Shown: positions 22,170-30,142 of the stretch, piece by piece
Position numbering within the stretch: the first letter of the stretch is position 1
How the letters are laid out: each line of letters begins with the position of its first letter
Assembly: GCA_903919985.1 (NCBI GenBank)
Contig: CAIXKG010000149.1
Span: forward strand, 1 to 47,905
From: an uncultured Opitutia bacterium
GTDB taxonomy: Bacteria > Verrucomicrobiota > Verrucomicrobiia > Opitutales > Opitutaceae
Direction of reading: 5' to 3'
Length of the DNA: 47,905 bases
Program-made: the position numbers and the translations under genes
Notes under the pieces: model-generated
What the model was told of the DNA's origin: nothing
The model's input: the letters and a program-made list of their open reading frames with translations, nothing else
Database searches by the model: none

Positions 22170-23243
22170 TCAATCCACCAGCACGACCACGTCCTCGGGC
22201 TCGACCGATGCAAACAACTCGCCGCTCGCCGCCCGCGTGCCGACGTACCGCGGGTTGCGCTCGACCATTTTCAGCGTCGTCCCGTTGCTTACGAAATCGT
22301 ACTGCCCGATCTCGCCGAGATAAACGGAATCACCGATCGCGCCGCGAATGTTGTTCTGCGCTTCCGGCGCCTGCGTGATGGTCCAGCACTCGGGCCGGAT
22401 GGAAACGGTCACGGTTGCGCCGGTCGCCACATTGGCCAGCGGATCGCCCATGATGCCCTGAAAACGACCGACCGAGGTCTCGACCCAAATCTTGTCGCCT
22501 TCGCGTCCGAGCAGTTTTCCCGGAATGAAATCGGTTTCGCCGATGAAGTTCGCGACCGTCTTGCGGTGCGGCCGCTTGTATACCTCGCGCGGCGATCCGA
22601 CCTGCAAAATGTGTCCGCTCTCGAGAATCGCCATGCGGTCCGAAACTGAGAGCGCCTCCTTCTGGTCGTGCGTTACGTACACCGTCGTCAACTTGAACTC
22701 TTTGCACACCCGGCGGATTTCCGTCCGCATCTCAAGCCTCAGCTTCGCATCGAGGTTGGAAAGCGGTTCATCCAGCAAGAGACAGCGCGGCCGGATTACC
22801 AGCGCGCGCGCAAGTGCCACGCGTTGCTGTTGTCCGCCGGAAAGTTGATTGGGGCGGCGCTCCGCATACTGGCCCATGCGTACCGACTCCAAGGCCTCAC
22901 CGACGCGGCGCTTGATTTCATCTTTCGCGACCTTCCGCTCTTCGAGGCCGAAGGCCACGTTCTCCGCGACACTCATGTGCGGCCAAAGGGCGTAGCTCTG
23001 GAACATCATTCCAGTATTTCGCTTGTGCGGCGCGAGCCGCGTCACGTCTTCGTCGCCGAAAAAAATCTTTCCCTCTTCCGGGATGTAGAATCCCGCCATG
23101 CTGCGCAGCAGGGTCGTCTTCCCGCAACCGCTCGGGCCGAGCAGGAAAAAAAGTTCTCCGGGTGCGATCTCCAGATTGAGATGATGCAACGCGGTGACGC
23201 TTCCGAAGCGCTTGGTGAGTTGCTGAATTCGAATGGAAATCAT
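22170..23243 (-). CDS. ABC transporter ATP-binding protein (iron/polyamine/sugar type)
   Basis: ATPase of 357 residues. Walker A is GPSGCGKTT, the signature LSGGQQQRVALARAL, Walker B CLLLDEPLSNLD and the switch histidine is in YVTHDQKEAL. The C-terminal third is a TOBE-type regulatory domain (GKLLGREGDKIWVET and VTVSIRPECWTI). This is the FbpC/PotA/UgpC branch. It is the first gene of a two-gene unit with the binding protein. The upstream region is shared with the divergent hpt gene, with about 120 bp between the starts. The missing permease is unusual, since this branch normally pairs with one or two permease subunits. Confidence 0.93.
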   Translation of the reverse strand: MISIRIQQLTKRFGSVTALHHLNLEIAPGELFFLLGPSGCGKTTLLRSMAGFYIPEEGKIFFGDEDVTRLAPHKRNTGMMFQSYALWPHMSVAENVAFGLEERKVAKDEIKRRVGEALESVRMGQYAERRPNQLSGGQQQRVALARALVIRPRCLLLDEPLSNLDAKLRLEMRTEIRRVCKEFKLTTVYVTHDQKEALSVSDRMAILESGHILQVGSPREVYKRPHRKTVANFIGETDFIPGKLLGREGDKIWVETSVGRFQGIMGDPLANVATGATVTVSIRPECWTITQAPEAQNNIRGAIGDSVYLGEIGQYDFVSNGTTLKMVERNPRYVGTRAASGELFASVEPEDVVVLVD

Positions 23244-23366
23244 GCCGCGCGTAAGCGTCGAGGACGCAAGATTTGGACTAAATCCAAGTCAAAGTAATAA
23301 ACCCTCAGGGTGGCGGCGGAACGGATTGCCACATGTCGCTCACGCCGCCTCGCTCCCAGCACGTCC

Positions 23367-23933
23367 ATGCCGCGCCCGAAGAAAAAATCCCCTTCCCTCC
23401 ATCCCGACCTTGAAAGCGTGCTCTACACGGAAGCGCAGATCAAGAAGCGCATCCGCACGTTGGCCGGCGAACTGAAGGCCGTGTACGGCGACGGCGAGTT
23501 CACCATCGTTTCGCTGATCAACGGCGCGATCATGTTCACCGCCGATCTCATGCGCGAGATCGACAACCCCGTCCGCCTCGACTGCATCCGCATCTCCAGC
23601 TACGGCGCGAAAACCAAATCCGTCGGCGCGCCGCAGCTCATCGCCACGCTCACCCTCGATATCGCGAATCGTCACGTGCTGATCGTCGACGACATCCTCG
23701 ACACAGGCAAAACGCTCACGCTGGTCGCTGGCCTCGTGCGCAAGCTCGGTCCCGCGAGTCTGCGGACCTGCGTGCTACTCGATAAAACCGCGCGCCGCGA
23801 AGTTCCGTTCGAGGCCGATTTCGTGGGTTTTAAAATTCCCGACAAGTTCGTGATCGGGTACGGCCTCGATTATGCCGAGCGCTACCGGAATCTGCCCTGC
23901 ATCGGGGTGCTGAATCCCGCCGCGGCGGGATGA
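23367..23933 (+). CDS. hpt: Hypoxanthine phosphoribosyltransferase
   Basis: Purine-salvage enzyme converting hypoxanthine or guanine with PRPP to IMP or GMP. 188 residues from ATG 23367; earlier in-frame starts code for a basic, non-conserved stretch. The sequence shows LYTEAQIKKRIRTLAGEL, SLINGAIMFTADLMREI, the flexible-loop SSYGAKTKS and the PRPP-binding motif VLIVDDILDTGKTL. The end (FVIGYGLDYAERYRNLPCIGVL) is diagnostic for Hpt. It is divergent from the ABC operon, and about 190 bp separate it from the next gene on the opposite strand. Confidence 0.95.
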   Translation: MPRPKKKSPSLHPDLESVLYTEAQIKKRIRTLAGELKAVYGDGEFTIVSLINGAIMFTADLMREIDNPVRLDCIRISSYGAKTKSVGAPQLIATLTLDIANRHVLIVDDILDTGKTLTLVAGLVRKLGPASLRTCVLLDKTARREVPFEADFVGFKIPDKFVIGYGLDYAERYRNLPCIGVLNPAAAG

Positions 23934-24119
23934 TTCGATGCGAGCCATGGGCCGTGTTGAGCGCCGCGGTGTTCTGCATCCAAGGCGAGCGCGCTTTCCG
24001 GAGCCGCTTTCCGGCGCCGCTTTTTTTCGCTTGGTCGAACGAAGCCAGGAGAAAATCTTGGGCCGACCGACGCTGCTGGGGTTGGAATTGCGGTTGGCTC
24101 GGCTAAGGCCCGGTCGCAC

Positions 24120-25022
24120 TCACTTTGGCGCGTTCAACGCGAGCGTCACGATAACCGGCCGGTGGTCGCTCGCTTCCTTTACACCGGGACCGTCGTAGAT
24201 TCGCGCCGCTCCACCTTTCACTGCGAGCCGTAGCAGCGGGGAAACCAACAGGTGGTCGACGCGAGAGTAGGATTCGATTTTCGCGTAGTAGTGGGTCCAC
24301 GTTTCGCCCCGGCTGTCGGTGGCGGGGAGCAATTCGGCGACGGTCGTTTTCCCCCTCTCCTGGAGATGAGCGAGTGCCTTGCTGGTTTTGTCGTCGTTGC
24401 AGTCACCGAGAATGACGAACCGCTCCGTCGCCGGCGCCGGAAACCGTTGCAACACGCGGTCGCGCACCGCCGTGGCTTCACCCGCGCGCCTCGTGGCCGA
24501 AAGCGGATCGTCGGGCCGGTCCGTAAACCGACTTTTCAAATGGACGGCGAACAGTGTGAGGTCTCCGCCCTCGGTCGCCACGACCACTTCGAGCAGGCCG
24601 CGTTTCACGGTCTCGCGCGATCCCATATAAGCAAAACTCAAGTCGGTGTGCTGAGTGACGCGTTTCAGCGGTCGCTTCGACAGCAAGGCGACGTGCCGGT
24701 CTGCGTCCTTCCCGACCAACAACGCCGCGTACGCGTAGGTCAGACCGTCGCTCTGTAAATCGCGGCGCAATTCCTCGAGATGCGCGGCGTCGCCCATTTC
24801 CTGCAGTACGAGCAGATCAGCATCGAGCGCACGGATGACGCTCCGCAGCGCCCGTTTTTCCGCCTCGGGCTTCGGGTAGTCTGTGCGATAACCGGCCTCG
24901 GTGATGCGATCCGCGGGACCGTAATTCTCCACGTTGTAAGTGGCGATGCTGAGCGTTTCCGCTCCGGCGATCGATGCCGCGCACAGAAACAGTCCGAGCC
25001 ATTTTTTAACCACGGATGCCAC
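24120..25022 (-). CDS. Secreted endonuclease/exonuclease/phosphatase-family protein
   Basis: Exported hydrolase of about 300 residues. The fold's motifs are present: the N-terminal IATYNVENYG, the metal-binding QEMGD region, VHLKSRFTD, the LGDCNDD active-site block and the terminal SDHRPVI. A signal peptide (KKWLGLFLCAASIAGA) starts near the N-terminus. The start is unclear: GTG at 25022 and GTG at 25013 are both possible, and both fall inside a dispersed repeat (25003-25034). The enzyme could act on nucleic acids, phospholipids or sugar phosphates; the sequence does not decide. It is next to the M48 peptidase gene, same strand, about 30 bp apart. Confidence 0.88.
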   Translation of the reverse strand: MASVVKKWLGLFLCAASIAGAETLSIATYNVENYGPADRITEAGYRTDYPKPEAEKRALRSVIRALDADLLVLQEMGDAAHLEELRRDLQSDGLTYAYAALLVGKDADRHVALLSKRPLKRVTQHTDLSFAYMGSRETVKRGLLEVVVATEGGDLTLFAVHLKSRFTDRPDDPLSATRRAGEATAVRDRVLQRFPAPATERFVILGDCNDDKTSKALAHLQERGKTTVAELLPATDSRGETWTHYYAKIESYSRVDHLLVSPLLRLAVKGGAARIYDGPGVKEASDHRPVIVTLALNAPK

Positions 25023-25034
25023 GGATTGAACGGA
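25003..25034. repeat. CGGATGCCACGGAT element, half copy at a start codon
   Basis: Contains TTTTTAACCACGGATGCCACGGATTGAACGG without the 20-base limit being useful; its key parts are TTTAACC, CGGATGCC and CGGATT. It matches the left arm of the complete palindrome at 36382-36445. On the minus strand it reads GGCATCCGTGGTTAAAAA and supplies the candidate start codons of the phosphatase-family gene. Confidence 0.6.
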
Positions 25035-25052
25035 TAAATCGCAGCGAGATTT

Positions 25053-26297
25053 TCAGCCGCCCACCAGCGCGCGCTCGCGCTCGACCAGCGTCGGGTGCGA
25101 ATAATAAAACGCACTGAACCAGGGGTGTGGCGTGAGATTGCTCAGGTTTTTCTGCGCAAGCTTGCGGAGTGCGCCCAACATCGCGGCGGGGCCGCCCATG
25201 GCGTTGCGCGCGAAAGCATCCGCCTCGTACTCATGTTTGCGGGAAAGGCGGTTGCTCACGGGTGAGAACCAAAACGTCACCAGCCCGCTGAGCAGGCCAA
25301 ACAGCAAAAACGCCGGCGCCAGTTCGCCCGCGGGGAAACCGAACGTCAGATTGAACCATGGACTGCGCGCCAACCACGCGATGAGCGCGAAGCCGCCGAG
25401 CAGCGTCGCGGCCGACAACGCGATCATCTTCGGGATGTGGCCGCAGCGGTAGTGTCCGATTTCGTGCGCCAGCACCGCCTCGAGTTCCTCCGGTGTGAGC
25501 TGCGCGATCAAGGTGTCGTACAAAACGATGCGCCGAAACTGGCCAAAGCCCGTGAAAAAAGCGTTCGAATGCCCCGAGCGTTTGCTGCCGTCCATGACTT
25601 GGATCGTCGCGGCGCGAAATCCGGTCCGATCGCCGAGGGCGAGTAGTCGCGTACGCAGTTCACCCTCGGGCAGCGGGGTGAGTTTGTTGAAAAGCGGCAG
25701 GATGAGTTTCGGGTACAGCACGAGCATGAGAAGCTGAAATCCAAACATCAGACCGAACCCCCACATCCACCACGCCGCCCCGACCCAACGCACCAGCGAT
25801 AGCAACGCCCACAAAAGAGGAAACCCGATCGCAAGGGTCACGGCGACGCCCTTGATTTTATCCGCGACCCACAGGCCCGGAGTGCTTTTGTTAAAGCCGA
25901 ACTTCGCTTCGAGGCGAAATTGCGCCCACCAGTCGAATGGCAACGACGGCACGCCAAGCAGCAGGCCGACGATCAGGATAAACAGCGCGTCGTCCCACAC
26001 CGCGCCCGGTGCGCCCCAAGCCGCGACGTGACCGTAGATCACCGGCAGCACTCCACCGAAAATCGCGAGCGCGCCCACGCACGTGTCAAAGATCTCCGTA
26101 ACCACAGCAAACCGCGATTTTTCCAAAGTGTAAGCCACGGACTTCGCGTAGGTCTCGCCATCCATGATGGCCGCTGCGGCCGCGGGAATCGTGAGGGCAT
26201 GGCGCCTCACCTCCGCCCGGTTAAGCGCCGAAAGGATGAGTTCGCCCGCCAGTCGCAGGGCCATCAACGCCGCGGTAATCATCAACACGATATTCAT
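25053..26297 (-). CDS. M48-family membrane metallopeptidase (Ste24-like)
   Basis: Integral membrane zinc protease of 414 residues, started at the ATG at 26297; upstream in-frame sequence overlaps the divergent xseB gene. The zinc-binding motif HEIGHYRCGHI starts near residue 278, and the third ligand lies in RKHEYEADAFA. Several hydrophobic segments surround them (around residues 5-22, 65-85, 105-125, 150-195 and 295-350), as in Ste24/CAAX protease 1. The family cleaves membrane or prenylated proteins; in bacteria the role is usually envelope quality control, which is inference here. Confidence 0.92.
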   Translation of the reverse strand: MNIVLMITAALMALRLAGELILSALNRAEVRRHALTIPAAAAAIMDGETYAKSVAYTLEKSRFAVVTEIFDTCVGALAIFGGVLPVIYGHVAAWGAPGAVWDDALFILIVGLLLGVPSLPFDWWAQFRLEAKFGFNKSTPGLWVADKIKGVAVTLAIGFPLLWALLSLVRWVGAAWWMWGFGLMFGFQLLMLVLYPKLILPLFNKLTPLPEGELRTRLLALGDRTGFRAATIQVMDGSKRSGHSNAFFTGFGQFRRIVLYDTLIAQLTPEELEAVLAHEIGHYRCGHIPKMIALSAATLLGGFALIAWLARSPWFNLTFGFPAGELAPAFLLFGLLSGLVTFWFSPVSNRLSRKHEYEADAFARNAMGGPAAMLGALRKLAQKNLSNLTPHPWFSAFYYSHPTLVERERALVGG

Positions 26298-26372
26298 GCG
26301 CTCCAACACCACGCGAAACGGCCGCCGCGGCCAGTCCAAAGATTGATTGAATCCGGCGCCACCCCACCCATC

Positions 26373-26624
26373 TTGCCACGCGTGGAATCCAAGGCAGCCA
26401 ATCTCTCGTTCGAAGCCGCGCTTACTAATCTCGAATCCATCGTGGAAGCGATGGAGTCGGGCGACGTCCCCCTCGCTGAATTGCTCGCGCAATTTGAGGA
26501 AGGAACGAAATTGCTCAAGATCTGCGAAGCCCGACTGAAGGCCGCCGAGCTGAAAATCGAGCAACTCAAAAAACAGAAGGACGGTGTCAGCTTCGAAAAA
26601 TTCGCCACCGAGCGCGAAACCTAA
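26373..26624 (+). CDS. xseB: Exodeoxyribonuclease VII small subunit
   Basis: Small subunit of the nuclease that degrades single-stranded DNA, 83 residues. The core LSFEAALTNLESIVEAMESGDVPLAELLAQFEEG is diagnostic, and a coiled-coil-like helix (LKICEARLKAAELKIEQLKKQ) follows, as normal. No ATG is available: the likely start is TTG at 26373 or GTG at 26382. The large subunit gene xseA is not in the window. It lies 50 bp before dxs, an association seen in many bacteria (xseB-ispA-dxs), and is divergent from the M48 gene. Confidence 0.92.
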   Translation: MPRVESKAANLSFEAALTNLESIVEAMESGDVPLAELLAQFEEGTKLLKICEARLKAAELKIEQLKKQKDGVSFEKFATERET

Positions 26625-26674
26625 CGCGGCCCGGATTCGGCCGACCCACCTTTATTCTTAATCTAATTTAACTC

Positions 26675-28594
26675 ATGCCCGGCACCAAGCTCCTTAAAAT
26701 CATCCGCGGTCCCGCCGACGTCAAAGCGCTCGACGCCGCTCAGCTGCCCGAGCTCGCGCAGGAAATACGCGACGAGATTATTGCCGTCACCGCCAAAAAT
26801 GGCGGCCACGTCGGCCCGAATCTCGGCGTGGTGGAACTCACGATCGCGCTCCACCGCGTATTTGATACGCCGACGGATCAGTTCGTCTTCGACGTCGCCC
26901 ATCAGGGCTACGTGCACAAGCTCCTCACCGGCCGGCACGGCGATTTTTTCCGCCAGCTCCGCCAGACGAATGGTGCCAGCGGTTTCCTTTATCGCTCCGA
27001 GAGCCCGCACGATAGCTTTGGCGCCGGCCACGCCGGCACCGCGCTGAGCGCGGCCCTCGGCATGGCGACGGCCCGCGATTTGCGCGGCAGCTCGGAACAT
27101 GTCGTCGCCGTCTGCGGCGATGCGGCCTTTACCTGCGGCGTCACCCTCGAGGCTTTGAACAATATCGCGGGAAGCACCAAGCGCCTCATCGTCGTCCTGA
27201 ACGACAACGAGTGGTCCATCGCGAAAAACGTCGGTGCCATTTCCAGCTACCTCAACCGCCTCAGTACGAGTCCGACCTACAACAAGCTCCACCACGACGT
27301 GGAGGGTTTCTTCAAGAGTTTCCCGGCCGGCGAGGAGATGAATCGGATGTACCATAAGTGGAAACGCGAGACGAAGGACTTCTTCGTGGAGTCTTCGCTC
27401 TTCGAGAAATTTGGCCTTCGTTATCTCGGCCCGGTCGACGGCCACGATTTAGACAAGCTCCAGAAAAACCTGGAGTTCGCGAAGCACGCCGACGTGCCTG
27501 TGCTCATTCACGTGCTCACGAAAAAAGGCCGGGGCCTCGACGCCGCCATCGCCCATCCGGAAAAATTCCACGGTCTCGGCGCGTTCGATCCTGTGACCGG
27601 CAAGAGCGAGCCGGCCGCGGTTGGCACGCCGCCCACGTACCAAGATGTCTTCGGCCACGCCCTCGTGCGTTTCGCGACCAAAGATGCGAATATCCTCGGC
27701 ATCACCGGCGCCATGCCAAGCGGCACTGGGCTGATTCACCTCGCGAACGAACTGCCGAAACAATTCTTCGATGTCGGCCTCGCCGAGGAGCACGCCGTTT
27801 TGTTCGCCGCCGGACTTGCGACCAAAGGATTCCGCCCGGTCTGCGCGATCTATTCCACGTTTCTGCAGCGCGCCTACGACCAGATCATCCATGATGTCGC
27901 GCTGCAAAATCTGCCGGTGACGTTCTGCATGGATCGCGCCGGCCTCTCGCCGAACGACGGCCCGACGCACCACGGGCTTTTCGATATTTCGTATCTGCGG
28001 TGCGTTCCCAATGCGACAGTCATGCAGCCGAAGGACGAGGACGAGCTCGTCGACATGTTGCACACGAGCCTGCATTTGCCGGGCCCGGGGTTCATTCGGT
28101 ATCCGCGCGGCGCCGGCACGGGCGTGACGATCAAGGACAAACCCGTCGCGCTGCCGATCGGACAGGCGGAAATTTTGCGCGAAGGTTCCAACGTTATGAT
28201 CTGGGCTCTTGGCCCGATGGTACGCGATGCGTTGAAGCTCGCCGAGCGGCTTGAGCGCGAAGAAAATATTTCGGTCGGCGTGGTAAACGCGCGTTTCGTC
28301 AAGCCGCTCGACCGCACGCTGCTCCTCAGCCACGCCGCGCTCATTCCCCTGCTCGTCACGATGGAAGACCACGTGCTTGCCGGAGGTTTCGGGAGTGCAG
28401 TGCTCGAGGCGTTGCAGGACGCGGAATGCCCGACGGCCGTCGAGCGCATCGGCTGGCCGGACAAATTTGTGGAGCACGGCACCAACGGCCAGATCCTCCG
28501 CGCCGCGTACGGGTTATCGCCCGAAGATATTCACCGTCGCGTGCTCAACCGCTGGCGTAATCTGCGCGCGGAGCACGCCGCGGCGGGCGTGTAA
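26675..28594 (+). CDS. dxs: 1-deoxy-D-xylulose-5-phosphate synthase
   Basis: Thiamine-diphosphate enzyme that condenses pyruvate and glyceraldehyde-3-phosphate in the first step of the MEP isoprenoid pathway. 639 residues, normal for Dxs. The domain order is complete: an N-terminal region with YRSESPHDSFGAGHAG and the ThDP-binding GDAAFTCGVTLEALNN, a middle domain with DVGLAEEHAV and RAGLSPNDGPTHHG, and a C-terminal transketolase domain. Several usually conserved residues differ: the common GHSSTS is GHAGTA and GDGAxTxG is GDAAFTCG. This indicates a divergent Dxs subgroup rather than loss of function, because the catalytic histidine and glutamate regions remain. It follows xseB by 50 bp and probably shares its promoter. 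Confidence 0.95.
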   Translation: MPGTKLLKIIRGPADVKALDAAQLPELAQEIRDEIIAVTAKNGGHVGPNLGVVELTIALHRVFDTPTDQFVFDVAHQGYVHKLLTGRHGDFFRQLRQTNGASGFLYRSESPHDSFGAGHAGTALSAALGMATARDLRGSSEHVVAVCGDAAFTCGVTLEALNNIAGSTKRLIVVLNDNEWSIAKNVGAISSYLNRLSTSPTYNKLHHDVEGFFKSFPAGEEMNRMYHKWKRETKDFFVESSLFEKFGLRYLGPVDGHDLDKLQKNLEFAKHADVPVLIHVLTKKGRGLDAAIAHPEKFHGLGAFDPVTGKSEPAAVGTPPTYQDVFGHALVRFATKDANILGITGAMPSGTGLIHLANELPKQFFDVGLAEEHAVLFAAGLATKGFRPVCAIYSTFLQRAYDQIIHDVALQNLPVTFCMDRAGLSPNDGPTHHGLFDISYLRCVPNATVMQPKDEDELVDMLHTSLHLPGPGFIRYPRGAGTGVTIKDKPVALPIGQAEILREGSNVMIWALGPMVRDALKLAERLEREENISVGVVNARFVKPLDRTLLLSHAALIPLLVTMEDHVLAGGFGSAVLEALQDAECPTAVERIGWPDKFVEHGTNGQILRAAYGLSPEDIHRRVLNRWRNLRAEHAAAGV

Positions 28595-28727
28595 TTTTCA
28601 CGCGCGGGGGTTCAATATCCCGGCGCATCGGCCGTGCGACGATTCCTGTCGAAGCACTGCGGTTGGAAAAATTTAAGTTTCCTTTTTTGAACCGCACCTC
28701 TGTCACCGCTTTCCCCCAATCCCCCTG

Positions 28728-29549
28728 ATGAAATCGCCCGATCGTTTTTTGCGGCATATCCCCTCTCTACGCGGCGTCAGCCTGTCGCTCCTCCTCGTCG
28801 GCAATGCCGCTTTGAGCGCGGCCGAGAGCCCGGTCATAGCCGCGACAGCTCCGGTCGTCGCAGCAGCTGCCGTCGCCCGGCCAAACACCGCGATCATTCC
28901 GGTGCCGCAACGTTCCGAGGACAAACTTCCCCCCAACGCCATCAGCGGTTTTAACACCCGCCACGAACGCTACGTGGGCCTCGCGAAACAGGGTGAAATC
29001 GATCTGCTCTTCCTCGGAGATTCCATCACGCAAAACTGGGGCGGCGTCGGCAAAGAAGTCTGGGCACAGTACTACGGGAACATGAAGGCTGCGGCCTTCG
29101 GGATCGGCTACGACCGGACCCAGCATCTGCTGTGGCGCTTGCAGCATGGCGAGGGCGAGGGCTTCAGTCCCAAGGTCGTCGTGATCATGATCGGGACAAA
29201 TAACATTGGCCTGAATACCCCGCCCGAGATCGCGGTTGGTATCGGTGCGATCGTACACGAAGTGCGGACGCGGTTTGCGTCCGCAAAAATTCTCCTGCTC
29301 GGGATTTTCCCCCGCAACACAAAGGACTCCAGCGATCGTCATCGCGTCGCGGAAGTGAACCAACTCATCGCCCCGCTCAACGACGGCCAGCACGTTTTCT
29401 TCCTCGATCTCGCCGACAAGTTCATCGGGCCCGACGGCGCTATTCCAGCTGCGCTCATGGCCGACCGCGCGGTCCTTCATCCCACCGCCCAAGGTCATGC
29501 GGTTTGGGCCGAAGCGATGAAAGAATCGTTGGGGGAATTATTGAAATAG
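28728..29549 (+). CDS. Secreted SGNH/GDSL-type hydrolase
   Basis: Exported esterase-like protein of 273 residues. A long signal region (residues 1-33, with LLLVGNAALSAAE) is followed by an alanine/valine-rich linker. The SGNH blocks are all visible: LLFLGDSITQNWGG (Ser), the glycine in AFGIGYDRTQ, IGTNNIG (Asn) and DRAVLHPTAQGH (Asp and His). It resembles the platelet-activating-factor acetylhydrolase beta/gamma-like group found in polysaccharide utilisation loci, so carbohydrate deacetylation is plausible but unproven. It stands alone, 133 bp after dxs. Confidence 0.9.
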   Translation: MKSPDRFLRHIPSLRGVSLSLLLVGNAALSAAESPVIAATAPVVAAAAVARPNTAIIPVPQRSEDKLPPNAISGFNTRHERYVGLAKQGEIDLLFLGDSITQNWGGVGKEVWAQYYGNMKAAAFGIGYDRTQHLLWRLQHGEGEGFSPKVVVIMIGTNNIGLNTPPEIAVGIGAIVHEVRTRFASAKILLLGIFPRNTKDSSDRHRVAEVNQLIAPLNDGQHVFFLDLADKFIGPDGAIPAALMADRAVLHPTAQGHAVWAEAMKESLGELLK

Positions 29550-29901
29550 GTGCGCCGACTCGAAGCCGGCCATGCACGGGCGATTTCTTCGAGCGCGCGC
29601 CGATGCTCGGCCGTTTCGCTCCCTGAAAATCCCCGTCCTCCGTCAATTTGCTCCTTGGTCTGCATAAAAAGATCCGGGTCGTGCTTGCGCTTGGTGTACG
29701 CTCGCGCGGTGGCTGGGCCGACTTAGCCGCAAGCTGTCCGGTTGGAACCGAGGTTCTGGGTGACGCCACCGTCGTCGCGCCGGCGGATTCCAACTTGCGT
29801 CGAAAATAATTCTTTTGGCCGGGGCGCCGTCCCGCGCAGGGTGTATTGGTTTTTTACGTTGCGCCGCGACGCGGGCTGCGACTTTTTCAGCGCTCTAGTT
29901 C
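29550..29901. other. Intergenic region before tRNA-Gly
   Basis: No convincing gene. An open frame on the minus strand at 29723-29977 reads through the tRNA and is not real. The A/T-richer stretch around 29805-29865 probably includes the tRNA promoter, but I cannot identify clear -35 and -10 boxes. Confidence 0.35.
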
Positions 29902-29976
29902 GCGGGCGTAGTATACTGGCTATTATGTGTGCTTCCCAAGCATGAGAAGCGGGTTCGATTCCCGCCGCCCGCACCA
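29902..29976 (+). tRNA. tRNA-Gly, anticodon CCC
   Basis: Acceptor stem GCGGGCG (29902-29908) pairs with CGCCCGC (29966-29972), and the discriminator A and encoded CCA follow (29973-29976). The T arm is GCGGG-TTCGATT-CCCGC (29949-29965). The anticodon loop TTCCCAA gives anticodon CCC at 29935-29937, reading GGG. The D stem is short and weak (GTA with TAT), and the anticodon stem has two G-T pairs. Confidence 0.93.
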
Positions 29977-29985
29977 TTTTTATGA

Positions 29986-30017
29986 CTCATCGGGTCCGGC
30001 GTGTGACCGGCGATGAG
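29986..30017 (+). terminator. Hairpin after tRNA-Gly
   Basis: CTCATCG (29986-29992) pairs with CGATGAG (30011-30017), and the inner GGTC pairs with GACC. It lies nine bases after the CCA end. There is no T-run after it, although a T5 run lies between the tRNA and the stem. It could be a processing or termination structure. Confidence 0.35.
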
Positions 30018-30022
30018 AGCTC

Positions 30023-30056
30023 GGGCAATTGCGCTGGCCGTCGGCCAGCCTAGGCG
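30023..30056. repeat. Two adjacent GC hairpins upstream of amtB
   Basis: GCTGGCC-GTC-GGCCAGC is followed by GGCGG-CT-CCGCC. They lie in the leader between tRNA-Gly and amtB. Role unknown. Confidence 0.3.
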
Positions 30057-30091
30057 GCTCCGCCGATCGGGAAAACGGGTTGATTTAAACG

Positions 30092-30110
30092 TTTCATGGA
30101 TTGCATGAAA
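30092..30110. promoter_or_regulatory. Inverted repeat upstream of amtB
   Basis: TTTCATG and CATGAAA are perfect inverted copies separated by five bases (GATTG), 32 bases before the amtB ATG. The symmetry suits a dimeric regulator, but I cannot name one; a part in mRNA folding is also possible. Confidence 0.4.
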
Positions 30111-30142
30111 TCGATGAATGCTTCTCATGGGGCTCCCTTTTT

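Noticed and set aside
26625-26674. A thiamine riboswitch before dxs
   Set aside because: Only 50 bp separate xseB and dxs, with no room for the aptamer and no matching core.
27449-28477. Long minus-strand open frame (342 codons) opposite dxs
   Set aside because: It is the antisense shadow of a well-supported gene and has no motif.
29723-29977. Minus-strand open frame of 84 codons ending in a sequence like RAAGIEPASHAWEAH when read from its start
   Set aside because: It lies antisense to tRNA-Gly; this kind of peptide is a well-known false gene call over tRNA.
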